64,000 nt of DNA from Chitinophaga rhizophila (GTDB lineage: Bacteria; Bacteroidota; Bacteroidia; Chitinophagales; Chitinophagaceae). The DNA lies in assembly GCF_019492185.1 (NCBI RefSeq), contig NZ_JAICCF010000003.1:806001-870000 (forward strand), given 5' to 3'. Position numbers and translations under genes: made by a program. Under the pieces are notes generated by a model. That model saw nothing but the letters and a program-made list of their open reading frames with translations. It was not told the DNA's origin and made no database searches. Positions 52,301 through 60,026 of this stretch are shown here, piece by piece (the stretch's first letter is position 1; each line of letters opens with the position of its first letter).

Positions 52301-52550
52301 AGTCGGTCAGGCGTTTGCGCATCGCTACGGTGCCGGCATCCGTATATGTAAGACAGAGAATGTTCTGTGGCAGGTAATCGGTATCCTGCAGTATCTTACC
52401 AATGCGGGAAGCCAGGATCTGTGTTTTACCGGTACCTGGTCCGGCTATGACCATAACAGGACCCTCCGTCTGATCAACGGCGTCACGCTGCTGCCTGTTC
52501 AGGCGGGCATACATTTCCCTGAAATGATGTTGGTACTGATCTTTGGACAT
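49347..52550 (-). CDS. UvrD/Rep-family helicase fused to a RecB/Cas4-like nuclease
   Basis: 1067 residues. N-terminal superfamily 1 helicase motifs: Walker A AGPGTGKTQILASRIG, Walker B ILVDEYQDTS, GDDDQSIYRFQGA (motif III), LTDNYRSDQPIL (motif IV), LTAHGAKGLEFEYVFI (motif V) and VAMTRAERRLYISYP (motif VI). The C-terminal part has the PD-(D/E)XK nuclease core VVDYKTGDY and four cysteines (LDCPLGF, then CGKKECAWC) that fit an iron-sulfur cluster as in AddB and Cas4. This resembles an AddA/AddB-type end-processing enzyme in one chain. Convergent with nothing; a SRPBCC gene starts 51 bp away divergently. Confidence 0.9.
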   Translation of the reverse strand: MSKDQYQHHFREMYARLNRQQRDAVDQTEGPVMVIAGPGTGKTQILASRIGKILQDTDYLPQNILCLTYTDAGTVAMRKRLTDFIGPDAYRVNIHTFHSFCNEVIQDNLRLFDKHSLDPASELEKIQLLKRLIDGFTKDNPLKRYRGDVYFDMKHLAHLFSTMKREGWTVEFITTAITDYIEGLPQREDFIARKATGVYTRGEVRTDKIAREREKMVRLQAAVEQFPVYNALLHAAGRYDFDDMINWVTGAFDSHPDLLADYQEKYQYILVDEYQDTSGIQNKLIYQLIGGQSQPNIFVVGDDDQSIYRFQGASIENMATFADTFADTLRTIVLTDNYRSDQPILDAAMSLIESNGDARLVNQLPGLDKTLVSAKVTDQPSLPPVINSYSTPGDEMAGITQQIAGLLDSGILPGRIAVIYRENRYGEELARYCRLQQLPFYSKRSINLFELPFARKVLSILRYLACEVDTPYSGDDLLFSILHYDFYDIPAIEVAKISIRAAEKGYREKSSIRQYLQEWAHTRNLTLFTAAPEEALVDFSRTMEKLVKDAHNLPLQQLFAAIINECGILSYVMKAPDSPWLMKVLQAIFDFIKAETHRNPDLSLVPFMDMVDLMQHNGITIPVVQVSGNETGINLLTAHGAKGLEFEYVFIAGANAHLWENKVRSNAGFSFPDTLFTTTLTSSDEQELRRLFYVAMTRAERRLYISYPEYRTDGKPLEPSLFVTEILAHHPSGVEKIMIPEEVRLKFEALQYTRGIAPEIARNDQPFIDTLLAGFVMNVTALNNYLDCPLGFYYKNVIRVPLGRSENTEFGSAVHYALEKLFQKMQESGNYQFPPKEEFIRDFTWSMLRNRESFTRESFERRLEYGKVILDQYYNTWLPHWNKVVSVERNIRSVVVSGVPLKGKIDKLEFDGNLVNVVDYKTGDYEKAIKDYQKFNRPDQQHPNGGDYWRQAVFYKILLDNYRQKNWQVISTEFDFIEPNKQQRYHREKVVISPEDVRLVTAQIVSTWTKIQNREFYTGCGKKECAWCNFVKDNKLHVALHDVSDEEEYQRPYLPGQLLQQQSLPDS

Positions 52551-52601
52551 TACTATATTTGAAGCTGGCTCTCCGGGCCTTACAAAATAGACTATGAAGT
52601 T

Positions 52602-53072
52602 ATGGCAAAAATCTATCGTTTACAGTATGAACAGGTACTAAACACCAATATGGAAGAAGCCTGGAAGTTCTTTTCAAGGGCTGAAAATCTTGAAAAGATT
52701 ACGCCTGCTTATATGCGGTTTGACATTACATCTCCGCAGACAGACAAGCCGGTGTATGCAGGGCAGATCATTACCTACATTATCCGCCCGGTGCTGAGCA
52801 TTCCTATACGCTGGATGACAGAAATCACTCATGTGGTGGAAGGGAAGTACTTTATTGATGAACAGCGGGAAGGGCCCTACCGTATGTGGCACCACCAGCA
52901 TCATTTTGAGGCTGTGCCGGAAGGGGTCAAGATGACTGATATTGTGCATTACTCACTGCCTTTCGGCGTATTAGGTACAGCGGCCCATGCGCTTTTTGTG
53001 CAGCGGCAGCTGAGGGATATCTTTCTGTTCAGGAAGGAAGCCGTGGAACGTATGTTTGCCAGCCGGACATAA
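52602..53072 (+). CDS. SRPBCC (START/Bet v1-like) family protein
   Basis: 156 residues, with the opening QYEQVLNTNMEEAWKFFSRAENLEKITP that marks this helix-grip hydrophobic-ligand-binding fold (in part), then RWMTEITHVVEGKYFIDEQREGPYRMWHHQHHF. The family includes cell-division-inhibitor-like and coenzyme-binding proteins; no ligand can be named. Divergent from the helicase/nuclease gene and 76 bp before the ECF sigma gene. Confidence 0.82.
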   Translation: MAKIYRLQYEQVLNTNMEEAWKFFSRAENLEKITPAYMRFDITSPQTDKPVYAGQIITYIIRPVLSIPIRWMTEITHVVEGKYFIDEQREGPYRMWHHQHHFEAVPEGVKMTDIVHYSLPFGVLGTAAHALFVQRQLRDIFLFRKEAVERMFASRT

Positions 53073-53148
53073 CAAGAATATGTTATAACAAGAAATTGAT
53101 CGTTACTGATTAATAGTTTATCTTAGTTTCCTCTTAAACCTATAACAT

Positions 53149-53655
53149 TTGCAGCAGACAGCTGTCCATATCGACGAGTTTATCATCACAGAACGCTTAA
53201 TAGCTGGAGATCCCGGTGCGCAGGAGCTGGTTTATGACCACTATGGTCCGGCATTGTACAGCATTATTTTACAGGTAGTGGGGGATACCCGCAAAGCTGA
53301 AGAAGTGCTCACCAAGACGTTCGTGAAGGTTTTCAAGAACATCCATAACTATAAGGAATCCGGTAATACTACGCTATTCGGCTGGCTGATGCGAATGGCC
53401 AGGGAAATGGCAGTACTGGAAGCGGTTTACAAGGATGAGAATGAACCAGGTACAGAAATGGTCAGGCCTGACAGCAGCCTGCTACAACGGTTTTCTAATA
53501 AATTGCCGGCCCAGAGGAGAACTATTTTTCATTTATGTTACTATAAGGGACTACCAAAAGAGGCTGTAGCTCGTATATTAGGTATACAACCAGAGGAAGT
53601 AATGTCCCAGCTAAGGGAAACAATGGTTGAGTTCAGAAAATTTTTAGGGGAATAA
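53149..53655 (+). CDS. ECF-type RNA polymerase sigma factor
   Basis: 168 residues with sigma region 2 (LIAGDPGAQELVYDHYGPALYSIIL, in part, and KAEEVLTKTFVKVFKNI) and region 4 (LPAQRRTIFHLCYYKGLPKEAVARILGI, helix-turn-helix). An in-frame stop at 53143-53145 leaves TTG at 53149 as the only start that keeps region 2 complete. The anti-sigma-like gene begins with TTG immediately after its TAA, a translationally coupled pair. Confidence 0.88.
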   Translation: MQQTAVHIDEFIITERLIAGDPGAQELVYDHYGPALYSIILQVVGDTRKAEEVLTKTFVKVFKNIHNYKESGNTTLFGWLMRMAREMAVLEAVYKDENEPGTEMVRPDSSLLQRFSNKLPAQRRTIFHLCYYKGLPKEAVARILGIQPEEVMSQLRETMVEFRKFLGE

Positions 53656-54126
53656 TTGGATCTTAATCATTACATACAAAGCGGCATCATCGAGAGTTAC
53701 GTGCTCGGTATCGCCACTGCCAGTGAAGTGGAAGAACTGCATCATATGCGGCGGATATACCCTGCATTGAACCTGGAGATTATGGCGGTAGAACGTCGAA
53801 TAGAACGAACCGCCCTCAAAGAAGCCGTATTACCCTCGCCCTATCTCAAAGAAAGAATCTTCCAGCGCATCAACTGGCGCGATGAAATACCCCCTCCTCC
53901 GGGTGATGATCACTCCAGATACACTTTCATTAATATTCAGTCTAAAGATGGACAGCACATCACTGTACACAGATGGTGGCGTCTGTTCTTTATCATCACC
54001 TTCCTACTTTCCAAGGTGTGCCTCTTCTTCGCTATCTACTACTTCCTGAAATACCAGCAGGCACAGGAGAAAAAAGAAGAAGAAAAACAAAGATTGCACA
54101 CTGAACAAGTCTCTTCTCTAAAATAA
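53656..54126 (+). CDS. Anti-sigma-factor-like membrane protein, short form
   Basis: 156 residues, TTG start directly after the sigma stop. The N-terminal LNHYIQSGIIESYVLGIATASEVEEL is the cytoplasmic sigma-binding helix pattern of RskA-like Bacteroidota anti-sigma factors (in part). One membrane helix lies at about 109-132, but only about 25 residues follow it, whereas RskA-type proteins usually have a large periplasmic domain. It probably controls the sigma factor encoded just before it, with little sensor domain of its own. Confidence 0.75.
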   Translation: MDLNHYIQSGIIESYVLGIATASEVEELHHMRRIYPALNLEIMAVERRIERTALKEAVLPSPYLKERIFQRINWRDEIPPPPGDDHSRYTFINIQSKDGQHITVHRWWRLFFIITFLLSKVCLFFAIYYFLKYQQAQEKKEEEKQRLHTEQVSSLK

Positions 54127-54290
54127 ATCGGATATTTGTGGTAAAATGGGTAGCAGCACCTATGCCGTTTAAAATAACCGGCTCATTATCAATTTAATGT
54201 GCCTTTCGTGCAGCCTCCAGCGTGATTTTAATTTGGAAAAGAATTAGGTTATTTTGACATTTGAAGGCTGTATCGCCTTAGAAGACACGT

Positions 54291-54815
54291 TTGACCAAGA
54301 TAATCGCAGACCATAACCATTCACCTAATACTGGCCTTTTGGACCTTCATGACTACATAGAAAGTGGCATTATTGAGAGTTACCTGCTCGGATTGGCATC
54401 TGCCGACGAGGCAGCACTGTTTGAACGCATGCGTAATTTATACCCTGAACTAAATACAGAAATAGTAGCTGCAGAGTATAAACTACAGAAACTCATGCAG
54501 GAAGATGGTGTGACGCCACCCGCTAAAGTATGGAACAAGATCTCTGAAAGGCTGACCCCCCATCATCACGAAAGTTACTACTCCCGGGCGGGCAAACAAG
54601 ATACTGCCGCAGACCCATTCACTTACGTACTGCAACCACGCAATAATACCATTACCGTCAGTATCTGGTGGCGTTGTGCATTCATCGCCCTCGTTGTTGT
54701 CATAATGGCACTGATAGCCAGTACCGTATACTTCTATCAGCAGTTCCGTACGGTCGAAGAACGCTTAATGCACTTACATCCAGCCTCAACTCAACAGCCA
54801 GCCCGGACACACTAA
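54291..54815 (+). CDS. Second anti-sigma-like membrane protein, paralog of the previous gene
   Basis: 174 residues. The block LHDYIESGIIESYLLGLASADE matches LNHYIQSGIIESYVLGIATASE of the preceding gene (each given in part), and the layout is the same: cytoplasmic helical part, one membrane helix (about 127-148), short tail. TTG at 54291 is the upstream start; TTG at 54339 aligns with the start of the sister gene and is an alternative. No second sigma gene is adjacent, so it may act on the same sigma factor or on another. Confidence 0.7.
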   Translation: MTKIIADHNHSPNTGLLDLHDYIESGIIESYLLGLASADEAALFERMRNLYPELNTEIVAAEYKLQKLMQEDGVTPPAKVWNKISERLTPHHHESYYSRAGKQDTAADPFTYVLQPRNNTITVSIWWRCAFIALVVVIMALIASTVYFYQQFRTVEERLMHLHPASTQQPARTH

Positions 54816-54904
54816 CAGCGATTTGGTACGTTTCTTGTTTTTTCCCACCTTGCGTCCCGTAATGCACTGCATTACCGACAATTTAAACATAAAATTATTT
54901 AAAC

Positions 54905-55405
54905 ATGAAACACCTTACACTTGCAGTATTATGCCTGGTCGCATCTGTATTTGCCATATCCTGTAAAACACAGTCAGGCGCAGCAACCAACACAGAAAAA
55001 AGCGCCAGTGAAAGCTCCGTGAAAGGAAACTGGGTTATAACAGATATCACGTTTGATGGTATTCCAAGAGGCTCTAAGGTGACAGTTTTCGACGAAGCCT
55101 CCGTTAACTGCTTTAAGGGCAGCCAGTGGATACTGCCTTCCAACAACAACGGTTCCTACACCCTGTCCTCTACCGAAGATGGCTGCAGCACTGCTACGCA
55201 GTCTATCGTATGGTCTCTCTACAAACAAGGCGGTGTTAACATGTTCCAGTTTAAAAAAGTAGGTACTGGTCTGAAGGCTAAAAACGTTACCGAAGGTTAC
55301 CGCGTGGAAGTATCTTCGCTCACCAATACAACAATGGTTTGGAGAGCCACCGTTAACTTTGAAAACAAAACCGCTTATATCGTATATACCCTGCAACGTA
55401 CTTAG
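54905..55405 (+). CDS. Lipocalin-like lipoprotein
   Basis: 166 residues. Signal peptide with lipobox AISC (Cys about 20), a polar linker, then GNWVITDITFDG and a barrel-like sequence ending TAYIVYTLQRT. The GxW start is the lipocalin signature. Lipocalin-like genes near ECF/anti-sigma pairs are common in Bacteroidota, so it is a plausible target of the locus. Ligand unknown. A bidirectional terminator follows at 55438. Confidence 0.8.
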   Translation: MKHLTLAVLCLVASVFAISCKTQSGAATNTEKSASESSVKGNWVITDITFDGIPRGSKVTVFDEASVNCFKGSQWILPSNNNGSYTLSSTEDGCSTATQSIVWSLYKQGGVNMFQFKKVGTGLKAKNVTEGYRVEVSSLTNTTMVWRATVNFENKTAYIVYTLQRT

Positions 55406-55437
55406 TAGGTAACGGAATATACGCTCTTATAAAACGA

Positions 55438-55486
55438 AACGCTTAACATGTTATATCGCCAATGAGCCTGTAACATGTTAAGCGTT
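55438..55486. terminator. Bidirectional terminator between lipocalin and LysR genes
   Basis: A perfect 16-bp stem (arms 55438-55453 and 55471-55486) with a 17-nt loop between convergent genes ending at 55405 (+) and 55513 (-). Confidence 0.8.
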
Positions 55487-55512
55487 CATATTTTCAAGTG
55501 TATCAACCCCGC

Positions 55513-56427
55513 TTATCTGATTCCGGTATCTCCCGTTTGCTCGCCTGCATGCTGTTTGGCATAACGCATAAATAGCTGGGCAAGTTTGTCCTGTTGCCCC
55601 TGCAGGTATATAAAATGAAACTTCCTGACCAGCCTGAAGTTCTTTACCGGCAATATTTTAAACTCTCCTGCTTCCAGCTCCCTTTTTACTGCATGCAGGG
55701 ATAGGAAAGCCGCACATGGCGCATGATGCAGATAAGACTTTATACTCTCCGTACTTCCCATGTACATGGCTATCTGCAGATCGGTTAGTTTCAGCTTCAG
55801 CCTTTTAAGCTCGTCAGTGATAACCTCCAACGTACCTGAACCTTGTTCCCGCATCAGCAGGGGAATAGACTTCAGTTCGTTTGCGCCCAGCGGCCCATCT
55901 CCATAGTTATGCTTTACATTACCAATCAGCGCAATCTCATCCTTCGCAAATTCAACATACTTCAACACCGGGTTTTTAGAACGGCCTTCTATTAATCCAA
56001 GCTGTATCGTTTTGTCCAGAATTGCCTGCTCTATCTGTTCTGTATTGCCTGATATCAGCGAGGAAGCTACTTCCGGATAGCGCTGATTGAACTGGGCCAG
56101 CAAAGGGGGAATGAAGTATTGTGCTATCGTACTGCTGGCTCCCAGCGACAGTAAGCCTCCCTGTTCATGTTTCAGTTGATTAATCTCATATTCCAGGTTG
56201 CGGTAGCTGGTAAAAATATCATCTGCATGTTTCAGCATAATCTGCCCGGCCCGGGTAATCTTGATCTTATTACCAATACGCTCAAACAGCGCCATACCCA
56301 ATTGCTGCTCAAGTTCATGTATATGCTTGGTAACAGCAGGTTGAGAGATGAATAATTCCTCTGCAGCTTTAGTAAAACTAAGACGCCTGGCTACTGTGTA
56401 GAATACTTTTAACCTGAAATCCAACAT
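55513..56427 (-). CDS. LysR-family transcriptional regulator
   Basis: 304 residues. The N-terminal winged helix-turn-helix reads FTKAAEELFISQPAVTKHIHELEQQLG, followed by LFERIGNKIKITRAG (both in part), then the periplasmic-binding-fold effector domain (GALSLGASSTIA-like start, NTEQIEQAILDKTIQLGLIEG). This domain pattern is close to CysB/CbbR-type regulators. No divergent target gene is present, since its upstream neighbour (56506-56895) is on the same strand. Effector unknown. Confidence 0.93.
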   Translation of the reverse strand: MLDFRLKVFYTVARRLSFTKAAEELFISQPAVTKHIHELEQQLGMALFERIGNKIKITRAGQIMLKHADDIFTSYRNLEYEINQLKHEQGGLLSLGASSTIAQYFIPPLLAQFNQRYPEVASSLISGNTEQIEQAILDKTIQLGLIEGRSKNPVLKYVEFAKDEIALIGNVKHNYGDGPLGANELKSIPLLMREQGSGTLEVITDELKRLKLKLTDLQIAMYMGSTESIKSYLHHAPCAAFLSLHAVKRELEAGEFKILPVKNFRLVRKFHFIYLQGQQDKLAQLFMRYAKQHAGEQTGDTGIR

Positions 56428-56451
56428 TGGCTAAATGTACGAATAAATAAA

Positions 56452-56481
56452 GCGGTTATCCTACCTGGGTAAGATAACCGC
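56452..56481 (-). terminator. Hairpin after the repeat-protein gene
   Basis: A 9-bp perfect stem (GCGGTTATC 56452-56460, GATAACCGC 56473-56481) with an inner partly paired region, 24 bp after the stop of the gene at 56506. Confidence 0.6.
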
Positions 56482-56505
56482 CTATCAAAAGTGTATAGCC
56501 GCTAA

Positions 56506-56895
56506 TTAAGCTTTTTTATCTGCTGCAGGCTTCTCTTTATTTTCTTTGAAACGTTTGTCCGGAGTACCATCCTTCTTCTGCGGACCTTCCGGCTTAGCTT
56601 CCTTAGTCTCCTTGTTGCCCTTGAAACGCTTGTCCGGCGTTCCGTCCTTTTTCATTGGCCCCTGTGCTTTCTCATTTTTGTTCTCCTGGTTGTCCTTAAA
56701 ACGCTTGTCCGGAGTACCATCTTTTTTCATTGGTCTGCCACTGCTGTCTAACGCAGGTTTCTGGGATTTCTGCCCTGGTTTTTCAGCTCTGTGTGCTGCT
56801 TTTTGTTTGTCCTGGCTGGAGGATGCCGGCGTTTGTGCAATAGCAATGCTTGCACACATCAGAAATGCCAATACGCCTGTAACGATCTTTTTCAT
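56506..56895 (-). CDS. Secreted basic protein with three 25-residue repeats
   Basis: 129 residues. Signal peptide MKKIVTGVLAFLMCASIAIA. The mature part is Lys/Gln-rich and contains KKDGTPDKRFK three times, at residues 57, 82 and 107, exactly 25 apart; spacer sequence (GNKETKEAKPEGP-like) is also similar, so this is a tandem duplication of a 75-bp unit. Asp-Gly rich loops could bind metal ions, but nothing is established. No membrane segment besides the signal. A terminator follows at 56452. From 56896 to 57032 I see no gene. Confidence 0.75.
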   Translation of the reverse strand: MKKIVTGVLAFLMCASIAIAQTPASSSQDKQKAAHRAEKPGQKSQKPALDSSGRPMKKDGTPDKRFKDNQENKNEKAQGPMKKDGTPDKRFKGNKETKEAKPEGPQKKDGTPDKRFKENKEKPAADKKA

Positions 56896-57032
56896 CTTAA
56901 ATGTTTGGTTCAGAATTAGACCGAGAAATTAATAAAATGTTTAATAAGTAGCTGCAGACATCAATAATATTTATTCCAATGTATTAACGTAGTGATTTGC
57001 AGTTTATTGAAACGTATTTCCCGCAACATATT

Positions 57033-57078
57033 GCGTATTGATACGCTTGACAAACCATCCCTCATCATAGTACCTTTG
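57033..57078 (+). promoter_or_regulatory. Promoter with adjoining inverted repeat
   Basis: TTG at 57047-57049, a 21-nt spacer and TACCTTTG at 57071-57078 match the consensus. The inverted repeat GCGTAT/ATACGC (57033-57046) abuts the -33 box and could be an operator. Confidence 0.65.
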
Positions 57079-57084
57079 TGTCAC

Positions 57085-57270
57085 CTGACAAAGTACAGTT
57101 AACCCCGAAAGTTTGATAACCCCATAAATCATTGAAGTGGATAAAGAGTGAGGAGGTAAGGAAACGTATGATTCGATTGTCTGACTAACATACAGTAACC
57201 CCCTTTATTGATTTCTAAGTCATCCTGTTAACCTCAAGTAAAAAGGTCTCGCAAACTGCGAGACCTTTTC
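57085..57270 (+). ncRNA. Candidate small RNA or leader with perfect AGGAGGT and 6-codon ORF
   Basis: A promoter just upstream and a terminator at 57241-57269 define a transcript of about 185 nt with no substantial ORF. It contains a purine-rich run (57134-57166) including AGGAGGT at 57151-57157, fully complementary to the anti-Shine-Dalgarno of 16S rRNA, then ATG at 57168 and a stop after six codons (MIRLSD). In Bacteroidota such Shine-Dalgarno sequences are rarely used. It might be a regulatory RNA; the existence of the transcript is inferred from signals only. Confidence 0.4.
57241..57269. terminator. Bidirectional terminator next to ispG
   Basis: A perfect 13-bp stem (AAAAGGTCTCGCA 57241-57253, TGCGAGACCTTTT 57257-57269) with a 3-nt loop. 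It ends ispG (stop at 57275) on the minus strand and the candidate RNA on the plus strand. Confidence 0.9.
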
Positions 57271-57274
57271 GATA

Positions 57275-59215
57275 TTAGTTAGCTTCTACCCACATGCCGT
57301 TATCCTTGATCAGCGAGATGAGTTCATCAACAGCTACGTCACTATTGAGGCCTCGTTTTACAACCTCCTTACCTCTGTAAAGGGTTATCTTACCAACGCC
57401 GCTGCCAACATACCCGAAGTCAGCATCTGCCATTTCTCCGGGACCATTTACAATACAGCCCATGATAGCGATCTTAACGCCTTTCAGATGATTGGTCACC
57501 GCCCTGATCTTAGCCGTGGTCTCCTGCAGGTCAAATAACGTACGACCGCAGGATGGGCATGAGATATATTCAGTTTTCGAGATACGGGTCCTGGTGGCCT
57601 GTAATATTCCGAACGCAATATTATTTAATAGTGCATGCCCCGGCGCTTCTGCCCCGGTAGCATTACTTACTACCCACATACCGTCTCCGAAGCCATCCAG
57701 CAATAATGCACCAGTCTCCGTAGCATAATGTATCAGATGTTCATCTGGTGTATTGGCTGCCGCAAAACACTTCAGTATCACCGGCTGCTGTATCTGCCTG
57801 TCCAGCAATGTTACAAAGGTGCGTCTTACTTCCGGCATAGCATGCGTGTTGGAAGAATGCAGGCAAAGTACCGCTGTTTGGTCACCGGTCAGTTGTGCCA
57901 GTAATGCTTCCGGCAACTCAGTACCAGTATTATGATCGACGAAGTTGATAAAAGAAGACTTCTCTGAGGCAGTAAGATACGTCTCCGCATTGAACAGCGG
58001 CATGTACTTTTCCTTATCAGTTGCATCTTTCCAGATATTATAAGGAACAATCACTTTCAGTGTGCCCGGCAAAGCGAAGTCCAGCAGTTCATTACTGAAA
58101 ATGTAATCTGCCGCAGCATCTGCAATGTTCCATTTATCAGTATCTGCATTGTAATTATAACCGGCAGGCAATAGCTGTGCAGGTGTGATACCGCTGGTGG
58201 TGCTGAAATCTGCCACAACAACCGGTACCTGTTTGCCGCCAATATTATTTACCGCCATACTTTCACGGCGTTTATATTCAAAAGGAGAGTAGGGGGCCAG
58301 GCTGATAGGCTGAATAGGTGTATGACCTGCACGATGTTGATAACGTTTTACCAGATCACGGCATACCGGCAGTTCAAATTCAGGGTCTTCTGTCAGTGAT
58401 ACACGGATTGTATCTCCTATACCGTCTTCCAGCAGTGTGCCGATACCTACGGCGGATTTGATACGGCCGTCTTCTCCGTCACCGGCTTCTGTTACTCCCA
58501 GGTGCAGCGGGTAGCAATGGCCCAGCTGGTCCTGCATGGTATGCACCAGCAGGCGGTAAGCCTGCACCATTACCTGCGGATTGCTGGATTTCATACTCAG
58601 CACAATATTCCTGAAATTCAGGTCTTCTGCAATACGGAGAAATTCCATGGCGCTTTCCACCATTCCCATTGGCGTATCGCCATAGCGACTCATAATACGG
58701 TCACTCAGGGAACCATGGTTAGTACCAATACGCATAGCAGTACCATGCTCCTGGCATATCTTAACCAGCGGCGTGAATTGCTTGCGGATGCGGTCTATCT
58801 CTTCCTCGTATTCAGCATCGGTATATGTAAGTGTTTCAAACTTCTTTTTGTCCACATAGTTGCCGGGATTGATACGTACCTTCTCTACAATGCGTGCAGC
58901 AATTTCGGCTGCATTCGGAGTAAAATGTATATCGGCAACGAGCGGAGTTGTATATCCTCTTTTGCGCAGCTCATTACGAATAGGCAGCAGGTTTTCTGCC
59001 TCCTTCCTACTGGGAGCGGTAATACGTACCAGCTCAGCGCCCGCTTCGATACAACGGATGGCCTGTTCCACGGTACCTAATGTATTCATGGTATCTGTAG
59101 TGGTCATCGTTTGAATACGTATCGGATTGTTATTTCCAATCAGCAGGTCTCCAACCTTTACTTCCAAAGTGGCCAGTCGCTTATATTCCGTCAGTGAATT
59201 AGTATATAGCTGCAT
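57275..59215 (-). CDS. ispG: 4-hydroxy-3-methylbut-2-enyl diphosphate synthase, three-domain form
   Basis: Iron-sulfur enzyme of the MEP isoprenoid pathway. The TIM-barrel start (VGDLLIGNNNPIRIQTMTTTDT in part), and the cluster cysteines CPSCGRT and GCIVNGPGE at the C-terminus are clear. At 646 residues it is much longer than the 370-residue E. coli protein; an extra domain of about 240 residues is inserted between barrel and cluster domain, as in plant and Chlamydia/Bacteroidota enzymes. The promoter (59237-59269) overlaps the end of def. Confidence 0.96.
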   Translation of the reverse strand: MQLYTNSLTEYKRLATLEVKVGDLLIGNNNPIRIQTMTTTDTMNTLGTVEQAIRCIEAGAELVRITAPSRKEAENLLPIRNELRKRGYTTPLVADIHFTPNAAEIAARIVEKVRINPGNYVDKKKFETLTYTDAEYEEEIDRIRKQFTPLVKICQEHGTAMRIGTNHGSLSDRIMSRYGDTPMGMVESAMEFLRIAEDLNFRNIVLSMKSSNPQVMVQAYRLLVHTMQDQLGHCYPLHLGVTEAGDGEDGRIKSAVGIGTLLEDGIGDTIRVSLTEDPEFELPVCRDLVKRYQHRAGHTPIQPISLAPYSPFEYKRRESMAVNNIGGKQVPVVVADFSTTSGITPAQLLPAGYNYNADTDKWNIADAAADYIFSNELLDFALPGTLKVIVPYNIWKDATDKEKYMPLFNAETYLTASEKSSFINFVDHNTGTELPEALLAQLTGDQTAVLCLHSSNTHAMPEVRRTFVTLLDRQIQQPVILKCFAAANTPDEHLIHYATETGALLLDGFGDGMWVVSNATGAEAPGHALLNNIAFGILQATRTRISKTEYISCPSCGRTLFDLQETTAKIRAVTNHLKGVKIAIMGCIVNGPGEMADADFGYVGSGVGKITLYRGKEVVKRGLNSDVAVDELISLIKDNGMWVEAN

Positions 59216-59236
59216 AAATTAATTCCAAATATGAGG

Positions 59237-59269
59237 CAAAGGTAATGAATAGAACGGCGAATGGATCAA
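59237..59269 (-). promoter_or_regulatory. Promoter of ispG
   Basis: On the minus strand TTG (59269-59267), a 22-nt spacer and TACCTTTG (59244-59237). It overlaps the def stop codon (59266-59268). Leader about 15-20 nt. Confidence 0.6.
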
Positions 59270-59808
59270 CTACGGAGCGGGAATTGCATGGGGTATCCGG
59301 GCCGGAATCTGCCTTTGCTGACTGCCCGGAGTTTGTGCTTAAGCAAAGTGCGGCTGAGCGGGGAGAGCAGGTCTGTATACAAACGTCCCTCTATATGGTC
59401 ATATTCATGCTGTATAATACGCGCGTCCATACCGCTGAATGTCCTGGTATGCTCCTGGAATGACGCGTCCTCGTACCGGATGGTGATCGTCTCTGGGCGG
59501 GTTACCATTGCTGTCAGCCCGGGAATGCTGAGGCAACCTTCCTCGTCGGTACTGACGGCGGCACTACGCATGATAATCAATGGGTTCAGAAAAGCCTGCC
59601 TCAAAGGCGCATCTTCCAGCCGGTTATCTACCAGGAATAACCTAACCGGCACGTTTACCTGCGGGGCTGCCAGTCCTACGCCGCCGGCATTATCCAGCGT
59701 ATGCCACATATCGGCAATAAGCTGCGCCAGTCCAGGCGTGTCACGGCTAATCTGCTGTGTAGCTTCCCGCAAAACGGGCGATCCGTATGCGATGATAGGT
59801 CTGATCAT
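59266..59808 (-). CDS. def: Peptide deformylase
   Basis: Removes the N-formyl group from nascent proteins. The three family motifs are GVGLAAPQV, EGCLSIPG and QHEYDH (metal site). Start at ATG 59808 (MIRPIIAYGSPVLREA, 180 residues); a 19-residue longer frame from 59865 lacks conservation. Located between the bat genes and ispG on the same strand. Confidence 0.96.
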   Translation of the reverse strand: MIRPIIAYGSPVLREATQQISRDTPGLAQLIADMWHTLDNAGGVGLAAPQVNVPVRLFLVDNRLEDAPLRQAFLNPLIIMRSAAVSTDEEGCLSIPGLTAMVTRPETITIRYEDASFQEHTRTFSGMDARIIQHEYDHIEGRLYTDLLSPLSRTLLKHKLRAVSKGRFRPGYPMQFPLRS

Positions 59809-59928
59809 GCGTTTTTGTGCAAAGAAAGGCCCTGCCGCAAAACAAGAATAGTAGGTTTTAGACATATACCTGCCATACGCCCGGAATAAGACACTTTTAT
59901 CTGCTTATCAGGGGATGCTGAAAATAGC

Positions 59929-59985
59929 AATGGGTCTGACCGGAATAATACCTAAAGGTAGTTATTACGTTCAGACCCATTTTAT
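59929..59985 (-). terminator. Long hairpin after batC
   Basis: An outer stem of 11 bp (AATGGGTCTGA 59929-59939, TCAGACCCATT 59971-59981) continues with few mismatches to a 4-nt TAAA loop (59953-59956), about 22 paired positions. It lies 46 bp after the batC stop. Confidence 0.7.
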
Positions 59986-60026
59986 CGTAGATGACAGCAA
60001 CGATACCGGGCATGCGCCCTTTTATA

